From: Variovorax sp. 54
Lineage (GTDB): Bacteria; Pseudomonadota; Gammaproteobacteria; Burkholderiales; Burkholderiaceae_C
NCBI RefSeq assembly: GCF_002754375.1
Contig: NZ_PEFF01000001.1
Location: forward strand, 5,969,501 to 6,033,500
Direction of reading: 5' to 3'
Length of the DNA stretch: 64,000 bases
In this document: positions 26,181 through 34,037 of the stretch, one piece after another
Layout of the letters: each line of letters opens with the position of its first letter
How positions within the stretch are numbered: the stretch's first letter is position 1
Made by a program: the position numbers and the translations under genes
Notes under the pieces: generated by a model
Seen by the model: the letters and a program-made list of their open reading frames with translations, nothing else
Told to the model about the DNA's origin: nothing
The model's database searches: none

Positions 26181-28577
26181 TCAGTACGCCAGCTGCAGCG
26201 GTTGGCCTTCGCGCTGCGCCTGCACGTCGGCCGGGTGGAACGGCAGCGGGTGCCATTGCTTGGCCGCGAACAGCGGCAGTTGGTCGTAGGCGCGCGGCGA
26301 GGCGAGGTCGCTGCTCTGGCCGTAGGTGAGCAGGCCCTGCGCCACCGGACCGCGCGCGTCGAAGGTCACGACCTGCATGTAGCTGCTGCCGTAGTTGACG
26401 GCGTAGCCCTTCGGATCGATCTGCGGCTGGCCCTGCGATTCGAGTTTGTTGAGCACGCCTTCGAATTCGTCGCCGCCGTGCAGCGCGATCTTCTGGCCGC
26501 GCACGGTGCGCGACTGCGGCACGCCCAGCGCGACGTCGGCCGCGAAGCCCGCGGTGCGGACGATGCCGACCGCGTCGCCCAGCGCCTTGAACACCGCGTC
26601 GCGCGTGGCGGCCGTGGCCATGTCCAGGCCGGTCGGCGTGCTCACCGGCTGTGCCGGGTCGAAGGGCACGCGCCACACCTTGGGCAGGTCCTTGGCCTTG
26701 CGCCAGAACTCGCGGAACAGCACCGCGCCCTTGGCGTCGGCGTTGCTGGTGCGGTCCCAGGCGGAGAGCACGCGGCAGCCGAGGGCCTGATCGGCATTCA
26801 GCGTGGCGCCGGCGGCCGTGCAGGCGGCTTGCAGGTCGTCCATCACCAGCATGCCGGCGAGGTTCCTGTCGCGGAAGATCACGCTGCGCAGCTCGGCCGC
26901 GCCCATGCGGTTGCCGGGCATGCCGTCGCTGCCCGCGAGACGGCCGCGGATTTCCATGATCGCGCTGCGCGTGCGCAGCCGCTGCGGCACGCCGACAGGG
27001 CCGACCAGCGGCGAGACGCCCGCCATCGGCGCCGTCTCGGGGTTGCTGAGCCAGAAGCTGTCGTTGCTGTTCTGCACGTAGTCGGGCGTGACCACGACCG
27101 GCATGCGGGCCGGAGCGATGATGCCGGGCGCGGCGGCGCCGGGGTCGCGGTGCCAGGCGCAGGCGCTGCGCGAGCCGTCGAGCACCGGCAGGCCGGCCGC
27201 GTTGAGCAGCGCGGCGGCGGCCGGCGAGGGCGCGCAGGCCTTGAGCATCTCGGCCGACACGTCGGGCACCACCGACAGGTCGGCGTACATCGCGTTGCCG
27301 TCGCGGTCGGCCGCAAGGGTGTTGATCCACGGGATGCCCTGGTTGCCCATGGCGGCGCGCAGCTCGCCGACGTTGCGGGCCAGGCCCATCTTCATCCAGC
27401 TCTCGGCCGAGCGCACGTTGAGCGTGTTGGCGTCGCGGATCGCATAGGCCTTCTGGGCGGTCCAGCCCAGGCCGGCGCGCGGCAGCGAGACCACGGGGCC
27501 CCAGTCGGTGGCATAGAAGGTGTGCTGCACCGGTGCGCCGCCTGCCGTGGCGGCGGCCGGCAGCACCACGGTGCGCGCGACCATCTTGCGGGGCTGGCCG
27601 TCGACCCAGTACACGGTCGGGTCGTTGGGGTCGAGCTTGAGTTCGTACAGCGTGAAGCGCTTGCCGGTCGACACGGTGTGGGTCCAGGCCACGTCCTTGT
27701 TGAAGCCGATCGACACCACCGGGCTCAGGCCGCCGGTGGCGCCCATCACGTCGAGCTGGCCGGGAATGGTCAGGTGCATCTGCCAGAAGCGGTTGGTGCC
27801 GTTCCAGGGGAAATGCGGGTTGCCCAGCAGCAGGCCCTTGCCGTCGGGCGTGGCGTTGCGCCCGAAGGCCCAGCCGTTGGAGCCCAGCTCGCCGCCTTCG
27901 GGGTTGGCGTTGAAGCTGTGGCGGCCGATCTCGGCCACGGCGTCATTCAGCGCGACCGGCGCCGCCCCGGTCTTGCTGCCCGGGGCCGGCGGAACGGCGG
28001 CCAGCACGGCGCCGGCCAGTGCGCCCAGGCCGCCCTGGATCATCGATTGCTCGGTGGCGCGCGCCAGGTCGGCGGCCGTCATCGGGCGCACCCAGGGCTT
28101 GCCGCGGCAGGCCTCGGGCAGGCCGTTGGGGCCCACATCCTGCAGATAGCGGTTGTAGCCCGCCACGTAGCCGCGCAGCGAGGCCTGCACGTCGGCGCTG
28201 GTGGTGGCCGCCGCGCGGGCGAGCGCCGCATCGTCCATGTGATAGCGCACGAACAGGTCGATCTGCGTGTTGGGCATGCGGCCCAGGCCGAAGTCGCCGG
28301 TGTTCTGCGCGCCGAGGAACTGTGCGCGGTCGCCGCGCAGGGTCAGCAGGTGCTCGGCGGTCTGGCAGACGTTGTCCTGCGCATGTGCGTAGGCGGTGCC
28401 GTAGGCCAGGCCTTCGTAGTCGGGCGCCGTGATGTGCGCGATGCCGAAGGTGGTGCGTTCGACCGTCACGCTGCGGCTGCCGGGCGGCGGCGCGCTGGCG
28501 CAGGCCGTGAGCAGGGCGACCAGCCCCAGCGAGAGGGCCGTCAACGAGAACCGGGAGCGCGGGGTGTTCGATGTCAT
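26181..28577 (-). CDS. Penicillin/AHL-acylase-family Ntn hydrolase lipoprotein
   Basis: 798 residues from the ATG at 28577, which opens a lipoprotein signal (LVALLTACAS). The family precursor is cut before a nucleophile serine, here predicted as Ser233 in GELGSNGWAFG, giving an alpha chain of about 210 residues and a beta chain of about 565. The following LLGNPHFPWNGTNRFWQMHLTIPG and HTVSTGKRFTLYEL regions match the acyl-homoserine-lactone and aculeacin acylase branch rather than penicillin G acylase. Likely substrates are long-chain N-acyl amides, possibly AHL signals. Placement as an envelope lipoprotein suggests an extracellular or periplasmic supply of substrate. Confidence 0.9.
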   Translation of the reverse strand: MTSNTPRSRFSLTALSLGLVALLTACASAPPPGSRSVTVERTTFGIAHITAPDYEGLAYGTAYAHAQDNVCQTAEHLLTLRGDRAQFLGAQNTGDFGLGRMPNTQIDLFVRYHMDDAALARAAATTSADVQASLRGYVAGYNRYLQDVGPNGLPEACRGKPWVRPMTAADLARATEQSMIQGGLGALAGAVLAAVPPAPGSKTGAAPVALNDAVAEIGRHSFNANPEGGELGSNGWAFGRNATPDGKGLLLGNPHFPWNGTNRFWQMHLTIPGQLDVMGATGGLSPVVSIGFNKDVAWTHTVSTGKRFTLYELKLDPNDPTVYWVDGQPRKMVARTVVLPAAATAGGAPVQHTFYATDWGPVVSLPRAGLGWTAQKAYAIRDANTLNVRSAESWMKMGLARNVGELRAAMGNQGIPWINTLAADRDGNAMYADLSVVPDVSAEMLKACAPSPAAAALLNAAGLPVLDGSRSACAWHRDPGAAAPGIIAPARMPVVVTPDYVQNSNDSFWLSNPETAPMAGVSPLVGPVGVPQRLRTRSAIMEIRGRLAGSDGMPGNRMGAAELRSVIFRDRNLAGMLVMDDLQAACTAAGATLNADQALGCRVLSAWDRTSNADAKGAVLFREFWRKAKDLPKVWRVPFDPAQPVSTPTGLDMATAATRDAVFKALGDAVGIVRTAGFAADVALGVPQSRTVRGQKIALHGGDEFEGVLNKLESQGQPQIDPKGYAVNYGSSYMQVVTFDARGPVAQGLLTYGQSSDLASPRAYDQLPLFAAKQWHPLPFHPADVQAQREGQPLQLAY

Positions 28578-28678
28578 GGGGCGGGCGTGGTGGGGAAAAG
28601 GGTCGAAAAAGAGGGACCGATTAGAGGATGAACCTCCGCCGCGCACTGTCGCCAGCGCGGCACGCCTTGCCGCCCGCC

Positions 28679-29260
28679 TCAGCCGAACTTCATGCCTTTG
28701 GGCCGCGCCTGCAGCCGGTGGATGTAGGCGTCGAGCTTCGGGCGGTTGCTGCGGCCGCCGAAGGCGCGGTGCCAGATGAGCATCGAGCCGATCATCACGT
28801 CGGCCGCCGTGAACTGCGCGCCGAACAGGTAGGGGCCGTCGCCGAGTTCGCGCTCGACGGCGTCCTTGGCGTGTTCGAAATTCGTCCAGCCGCGTGCGCT
28901 GTTGTTGCTCTTGATCTTCAGCAGGCTGTCGCCCATCGACGGCTCGAGCTGCGCGGTCGAATAGACCATGAGCGACAGGTAGCGCCCGCGCTCGGGCGTG
29001 CCCACGGCCGGTGCCAGGCGCTTGCCGGGGTACTTCTCTGCGATGTACATGCAGATGGCCGCGTTCTCGAAAATGCGCGTGCGGCCGTCGACCAGCGCGG
29101 GCAGCTTGCCGGCGGGGTTGATCTTCAGGAACTCGGGGCGCTTGTGGGCGCCCTCCTTGATGAGCGTGGGCACGATCTCATAGTCGACCCCGGCCTCGTC
29201 GAGCATCCACTTGGCGACCTGCGCACGGCTGTGCGGGTCGAAATACAGCTTCATCGTCAT
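28679..29260 (-). CDS. Glutathione S-transferase family protein
   Basis: 193 residues from the ATG at 29260 (a second ATG two codons later is also possible), with AAGGAG seven bases before it. The N-terminal thioredoxin-fold half shows MKLYFDPHSRAQVAKWMLDE, NPAGKLPALVDG with the cis-proline, and the glutathione-binding IFENAAICMYIAE. The C-terminal half is all-helical with FTAADVMIGSML. Likely role is conjugation or glutathione-dependent isomerisation; the substrate is unknown. The pssA stop lies 29 bases upstream on the same strand. Confidence 0.92.
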   Translation of the reverse strand: MTMKLYFDPHSRAQVAKWMLDEAGVDYEIVPTLIKEGAHKRPEFLKINPAGKLPALVDGRTRIFENAAICMYIAEKYPGKRLAPAVGTPERGRYLSLMVYSTAQLEPSMGDSLLKIKSNNSARGWTNFEHAKDAVERELGDGPYLFGAQFTAADVMIGSMLIWHRAFGGRSNRPKLDAYIHRLQARPKGMKFG

Positions 29261-29289
29261 GCGGGTCTCCTTTGCCTCGGGAGGAACGG

Positions 29290-29928
29290 TCAGAACTTGG
29301 GAATGCGCAGGGTCTTGCTGATCATCAGCGTGCCCGAGAGCGCGAACAGCAGCACCAGCGGGTGCAGCTGCCACGGGCCGAGCACCCACGCGCCGCCCCA
29401 CAGGTTGGCGCCAAGGGTACCCTTCGAGGCCGCGTAGGCCAGCACACCCACGAGCACCACGCTGGTCGGGATCGGCGTGCCTTCGAAATACTTGACCTTG
29501 TCGGCGCCGGCCGAGAGCGCCTCGGCCGTCACGTTGTAGCGTGCGAGCCGGCTCACGCCGCAGCCGACGAAGTAGATGAGCACCGCGCAGTCCCAGCCGC
29601 CGTCCATGCCGGCCGCGAAAGCGAGTGCGGCGGGGAGCACGCCGAACGAAATCACGTCGGCCAGCGAATCAAGCTCGCGCCCGAGCGCCGACTGGGTCTG
29701 GCGCCAGCGCGCGATGCGGCCGTCGAGCACGTCGAAGATGAAGGCGGCCGGGGCGAGCGCCGCGGCCCAGTAGAAGTGGGCGAGCGACTGGCTGCGCATG
29801 AAGGCCATCGCGAAGAACACCGCCCCGACGCCGCAGGCCGCGTTGCCGAGCGTGAACACATCGGCCAAATGAAAGCCGCGGATCATCGAAAAATGCTTGC
29901 GGGCCGGCGGGGACGAAGGCGTGGTCAT
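29290..29928 (-). CDS. pssA: CDP-diacylglycerol-serine O-phosphatidyltransferase
   Basis: 212 residues of membrane-embedded CDP-alcohol phosphatidyltransferase. The family motif DG-xx-AR-x8-G-xxx-D-xxx-D is seen in DGRIARWRQTQSALGRELD followed by SLAD. Around it are about six hydrophobic segments, and the N-terminal MIRGFHLADVFTLGNAACGVG is typical of the short subclass II synthases. It makes phosphatidylserine, precursor of phosphatidylethanolamine. It is shorter than many proteobacterial homologues (about 250-280). The start at 29928 is the first ATG giving a compact protein; a start at MIRGF is possible. Confidence 0.88.
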   Translation of the reverse strand: MTTPSSPPARKHFSMIRGFHLADVFTLGNAACGVGAVFFAMAFMRSQSLAHFYWAAALAPAAFIFDVLDGRIARWRQTQSALGRELDSLADVISFGVLPAALAFAAGMDGGWDCAVLIYFVGCGVSRLARYNVTAEALSAGADKVKYFEGTPIPTSVVLVGVLAYAASKGTLGANLWGGAWVLGPWQLHPLVLLFALSGTLMISKTLRIPKF

Positions 29929-30016
29929 GAGGCGGGGAAAGCTGCGAAAGGAACCGCACCTTAACCCAAGCGCGGCCCGCTCTTTGTAGTCGCGCGCCGA
30001 CGCCCCGTCGGCAGGG

Positions 30017-30769
30017 TCAGGCGCCTTGTTGTGCCTGGGCTTTCGCCTCGACGATCCGTGCGAAGCGCCCGAGCAGGCCTGCCGCCGCGCCCGTGGGGCG
30101 CACGCCGTCGCGCAGCGCCGCGGCATCGAGGCCGTCCGAGGCGAGGTCGCGGGCCAGCAGGTCGATGTAGCCGCCCATGGTCTCGGCGTCGAACTCGGGG
30201 TGGAACTGCAGGCCCCAGGCCTGCGCGCCCACGCGGAAGGCATGAACGGGCTCATGCGCGCTGTGGGCCAGTCGCACGGCGCCCTCGGGCAGGCGCAGCG
30301 CGCTCTGCCAGTGGATCGCCTGCGCCGGGAACTGCGCAGGCAGATCGCCCAGCAGGGCGTCGCCGGCGGCAGCTGCGTCGAGCGTGACAGTGACGGTACC
30401 GACCTCCGGGCCTTGCGGGTGGTGGCCGGCCTCGCCGCCGAGCGCGTGCGCCAGCAGCTGGTGGCCGTAGCAGATGCCGAGCACGGGCGTGTCGCGCGCG
30501 ACCAGCTCGGCCAGCCAGACGGCGGTGGTTTCGCTCCAGGGTTCGCGGTGCGACACCATTGCGTGCGAGCCGGTGACGACCACGCCGGCCACCTGGCCGG
30601 GCGCGGGCAGCGTGTCGCCGCGGCGCGGGTCGACCACGACGAGGGGCAGGGTCTGCGTGCCGAGGCCGTCGGCGATCCAGTGCTCGAAGTCGCCGCGGCC
30701 TTCGCGCAGCGCGTCATGGGTGTCACCGACCTTGACGATGACCAGGGGATACGGGGGCGTGCTGTGCAT
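30017..30769 (-). CDS. Class I glutamine amidotransferase domain protein
   Basis: 250 residues, a stand-alone GATase1 domain. The nucleophile is Cys100 in GICYGHQLLAHALGG, and the catalytic His-x-Glu is in GLQFHPEFDAE. GMP-synthase-like amidotransferases of this size hydrolyse glutamine or act on gamma-glutamyl compounds, and PuuD-like roles are possible. No partner synthetase gene is adjacent. It is separated by 88 bases from pssA, with which it shares orientation. Confidence 0.85.
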   Translation of the reverse strand: MHSTPPYPLVIVKVGDTHDALREGRGDFEHWIADGLGTQTLPLVVVDPRRGDTLPAPGQVAGVVVTGSHAMVSHREPWSETTAVWLAELVARDTPVLGICYGHQLLAHALGGEAGHHPQGPEVGTVTVTLDAAAAGDALLGDLPAQFPAQAIHWQSALRLPEGAVRLAHSAHEPVHAFRVGAQAWGLQFHPEFDAETMGGYIDLLARDLASDGLDAAALRDGVRPTGAAAGLLGRFARIVEAKAQAQQGA

Positions 30770-30802
30770 GGCGTCGATGATGCCGCAGCCGGCGCGCCGA
30801 AG

Positions 30803-31741
30803 TCAGCGCGGGGACGATTCCCGACGGTGCAGCAGGTCCATGAACGCGCGACCCACCGGCGAGGGCGAACGCCCCGCACGCGTGACCAACCCGATGGGCC
30901 GCGACATCACCGGTCGCTGCAGCGGCACGGTGGTCAGCTCGTCGTTCTGCGACAGCTGCAGCGCGAGCCGGGGCAGGGCGGTGAGCCCCAGCCCGGCCGC
31001 GACCAGCGCACCCGCCACGGCCACGCTCGGGTACTCGAGCGCAGGCTGCACCTGCAGGCCGCGCTGCAGAAAGGCGGCGTCGGTGATCGGCCGGATGCTG
31101 CTCTGGAAGCTGCTCGCAATGAAGGGTCGCGTCGCGAACACCGACCACGACACCGAGGCGCGCGCGGCCAGCGGGTCGTCGCGCCGGCACAGCAGCACGA
31201 AGGGGTCGTCGCGCAGGTGCCGATAGAGCAAAGGCTCGTGCGGGCCGGGACGCACGCTGAGGCCGAAGTCGGCGCGGCCTTCGTCCACCGCGGCGCGCAC
31301 CGCGTCGGCCGGCCCTTCGATCAGCGAGAACTCCACCTGCGGATGCTGCTCGCGAAATTCGGCGATGGCACCGGGCAGCAGCGCCACCCCGGTCGAGGGC
31401 AGCGCCGCGATCGTCAGGTGGCCGCTGCGGCCTTCGAGGAACTGCGACAGCTCGCTGAACGAGCTGTTGAAGTTTTCCAGGATGCGCAGCGCAATCGGCA
31501 GCAACTCGCGCCCGGCCGGCGTGAGTTCCACATGCCGCGTGTCGCGGTCGAACAGGCGCGCGCCCACCAGGTCTTCGACGATGCGCACCGTGCGGCTCAG
31601 CGCCGGCTGCGACACATGCAAGGCTTGCGCGGCCGCGCGGAAGTTGGTGGTCTTCGCGACTTCGACGAAGGCCTCGAGCTGCTGCAGCGTGATGTCGACT
31701 CGCACGGACGCGGCTCCTCGGGTGGCGGTGGATTGATCCAT
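30803..31741 (-). CDS. LysR-family regulator, divergent from the CaiB-Bug-AtuA operon
   Basis: 312 residues from the ATG at 31741; an ATG 12 codons earlier lies in the promoter region and is less likely. The DNA-binding part is ITLQQLEAFVEVAKTTNFRAAAQALHVSQPALSRTVRIVE; the effector domain follows with LLPGAIAEFREQHPQVEFSLIEG. It is divergent from the CoA-transferase gene at 31849 across 107 bases, so it probably controls that operon in response to its unknown substrate. Confidence 0.9.
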   Translation of the reverse strand: MDQSTATRGAASVRVDITLQQLEAFVEVAKTTNFRAAAQALHVSQPALSRTVRIVEDLVGARLFDRDTRHVELTPAGRELLPIALRILENFNSSFSELSQFLEGRSGHLTIAALPSTGVALLPGAIAEFREQHPQVEFSLIEGPADAVRAAVDEGRADFGLSVRPGPHEPLLYRHLRDDPFVLLCRRDDPLAARASVSWSVFATRPFIASSFQSSIRPITDAAFLQRGLQVQPALEYPSVAVAGALVAAGLGLTALPRLALQLSQNDELTTVPLQRPVMSRPIGLVTRAGRSPSPVGRAFMDLLHRRESSPR

Positions 31742-31848
31742 CCAAGTTATCACAGATATAGGAATATTGTTCTTCACAGATCAATGCGTGGCGCCCAGAC
31801 TGGCGCCTTCAACGCAACGGAGACAAGGGGCCCCCGAGCCCTCGAGAC

Positions 31849-33003
31849 ATGAACCCCCAAATTCTGGAAGGCATCCGGGTGCTCGAACTCGGGCAGGTGC
31901 TGGCGGGGCCCTTCGCGGGCGCGATCCTGGCCGACCTCGGCGCCGACGTCGTGAAGCTCGAACGCATCGAAGGCGGCGACGACGCGCGCCACATGGGCCC
32001 GGCATTCCGCCACGGCGACGCGCTCAACTTCCACGTGTTCAACCGCGGCAAGCGCTCGGTCGCCATCGACCTGAAGAGCGACGAAGGCATGGCGGCTTTC
32101 GAGGTGCTCGCGGCCGGCGCCGACATCCTCATCCACAACCTGCGCCCCGGCGTCACGCAGTCGATGGGCATCGACGGCCCCTCGCTGTGCGCGCGCCATC
32201 CGCGGCTCATCTACTGCGAAATCTCGGCCTTCGGCCACACCGGTCCGCTGCGCATGCAACCGGGCTACGAGCCGCTGATCCAGGCCTTCAGCGGGCTGTC
32301 GAGCATCAACGGCGGGCCCGACGATCCGCCGATGCGCACCGGCGCCTCGGTCTGCGACCAGGGCACCGGCATGTGGGCCGTGATCGGCGCGCTGGCGCTG
32401 CTGCAGCGCCGCCATCTCACGGGCCGGGGCGGCGTGGTGAGCACCTCGCTGCTCGAGACCGCGCTGGTCTGGACCGGGCAGAAGGCCGATGCCTACGTCA
32501 ACGAAGGGCGGCTGCCCGACCGCCACCGCTCGGGCCACCCGGGCTTCGTGCCCTACGAATCTTTCGATACCGCCGATGCGCCGCTGCTGATCTGCTGCGG
32601 CAACGACCGCCTCTTCGCCAAGTTCGCGCACGAACTCGGTCGCGACGACTGGACCACCGACGCGCGCTTTGCCAACAACCGCCAGCGGCTGCAGCACAAG
32701 GCCGCGCTGTTCGAACAGATCGGCCCGCTGCTGCGCGCACGCACCCGCGCCGACTGGATGGCGCGCTTCACCGCGGCCGGCGTGCCCTGCGCGCCGGTGC
32801 ACACCGTGCCCGAAGCCGTCGCGCATCCGCAGGTCGAAGCGCTCGGCATGCTGCAGCCCGTGCCGGGCGAAGACTTCCGCCTGACCGCGCTGCCGATGTC
32901 CATCGATGGCGTGCGGCCCGCGCATCGCGCGGTCGCGCCCCGGCTGGGCGAGCACAACGCGGCGCTCGGTGCGCCGCCGGTGCCGCAGCGCGACAGCGCT
33001 TGA
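31849..33003 (+). CDS. CaiB/BaiF (class III) CoA-transferase
   Basis: 384 residues, standard length. It opens with ILEGIRVLELGQVLAGPFAGAILADLGADVVKLE, the family CoA-binding start, and has GRGGVVSTSLLETALVW later. At the place of the nucleophilic aspartate, the sequence reads PGYEPLIQAF with Glu141 rather than Asp. This may reflect a subfamily variant or an altered mechanism. GGAGACAA lies at 31819-31826, 22 bases from the ATG, further than ideal. It is first in an operon with a Bug receptor and an AtuA-like protein, suggesting activation of an imported carboxylate. Confidence 0.9.
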   Translation: MNPQILEGIRVLELGQVLAGPFAGAILADLGADVVKLERIEGGDDARHMGPAFRHGDALNFHVFNRGKRSVAIDLKSDEGMAAFEVLAAGADILIHNLRPGVTQSMGIDGPSLCARHPRLIYCEISAFGHTGPLRMQPGYEPLIQAFSGLSSINGGPDDPPMRTGASVCDQGTGMWAVIGALALLQRRHLTGRGGVVSTSLLETALVWTGQKADAYVNEGRLPDRHRSGHPGFVPYESFDTADAPLLICCGNDRLFAKFAHELGRDDWTTDARFANNRQRLQHKAALFEQIGPLLRARTRADWMARFTAAGVPCAPVHTVPEAVAHPQVEALGMLQPVPGEDFRLTALPMSIDGVRPAHRAVAPRLGEHNAALGAPPVPQRDSA

Positions 33004-33057
33004 GCGACCGCACCGATTTCCTTTTCTAAAAACGACAGACCACCGGAGACATCACCC

Positions 33058-34029
33058 ATGCGCACTTCCATCTTCCGCCTCGGCGCGGTCCTGGCCTTCG
33101 CTGCGGCAGCGGCGGCAGCACCTGCCCACGCGCAGGACTATCCCGCCAAGCCGCTCACCGTCGTCGTGCCCTTCGCGGCCGGCAGCGGCACCGACCAGCA
33201 GGCGCGCAGCTTCGCGCAGGCCTTGACCACCGAATACAAGGTGCCGGTGATCGTGGAAAACCGCGCGGGCGCCAGCGGCTTCCTGGCCGCGCAGTACGTC
33301 GCCAAGGCCGCGCCCGACGGCTACACGCTGCTGATGACCACCAACACCACGCACGCCGCCAACGAGCACCTGTACAAGAAGCTGCCCTACGACCCGGTGA
33401 AAGACTTCACGCCGGTCGGCCTGCTGTCCAAGGGCCACATGCTGCTGCTGGTGGGCGCCGAATCGCCGATCAAGTCGGTGGCCGACCTCGTGGCGGCGGC
33501 GAAGAAGTCGCCGGGCAAGCTCAACTTCGGCAGCGGCAGTTCGTCCAGCCGCGTGGCGAGCGAACTGCTCAAGCAGATGGCGGGCATCGACATGATGAAC
33601 GTGCCCTACAAGAGCAACCCGATGGCCATCACCGACCTGCTGGGCGGGCAGGTCGACTTCATGTTCGCCGACGCGCCCACCGCGTTGCCGCACGTCAAGA
33701 GCGGCAAGCTGCGCGCGCTGGCCGTGAGCGGCGACAAGCGCCTGGCCGCCGTGCCCGCGCTGCCGACCGTGGCCGAGGCCGGCGTGAAGGGCTACGACAT
33801 GTCGTACTGGACGGCGGTCTATCTGCCGTCGGGCGCGCCCGCGGCCGTCACGCGCAAGCTCAACGAGATGCTGAACAAGGTGTCGGCCTCGCCCGCCATC
33901 GTCGCCTACCAGGCCATCTCCAGTGGCGAGGCTGCCACCGGCACGCCCGAGGCGCTCGCGCAGTTCCAGGCTGCTGAATCGCAGAAGTGGGGCCGCGTAA
34001 TCCGCGCGGCCGGCATCGAGCCCGAGTGA
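33058..34029 (+). CDS. Bug-family (TctC-like) solute-binding protein
   Basis: 323 residues. A signal peptide ends at about residue 25 (AAAAPAHA before QDYPAKPL). The mature protein shows PLTVVVPFAAGSGTDQQARSFA, ENRAGASGFLAAQYV, AAPDGYTLL and VPYKSNPMAITDLLGGQVDF. The ribosome site GGAGACAT ends six bases before the ATG. It sits between a CoA-transferase and an AtuA-like gene whose start overlaps or nearly abuts its stop, so its ligand is probably that pathway's substrate. No TctAB genes are adjacent. Confidence 0.93.
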   Translation: MRTSIFRLGAVLAFAAAAAAAPAHAQDYPAKPLTVVVPFAAGSGTDQQARSFAQALTTEYKVPVIVENRAGASGFLAAQYVAKAAPDGYTLLMTTNTTHAANEHLYKKLPYDPVKDFTPVGLLSKGHMLLLVGAESPIKSVADLVAAAKKSPGKLNFGSGSSSSRVASELLKQMAGIDMMNVPYKSNPMAITDLLGGQVDFMFADAPTALPHVKSGKLRALAVSGDKRLAAVPALPTVAEAGVKGYDMSYWTAVYLPSGAPAAVTRKLNEMLNKVSASPAIVAYQAISSGEAATGTPEALAQFQAAESQKWGRVIRAAGIEPE

Positions 34030-34037
34030 GCCGCGCG

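Noticed and set aside
25869..28631. A 920-residue plus-strand open frame opposite the acylase
   Set aside because: Arg/His/Gly-rich, no domain, fully overlaps recognised minus-strand genes.
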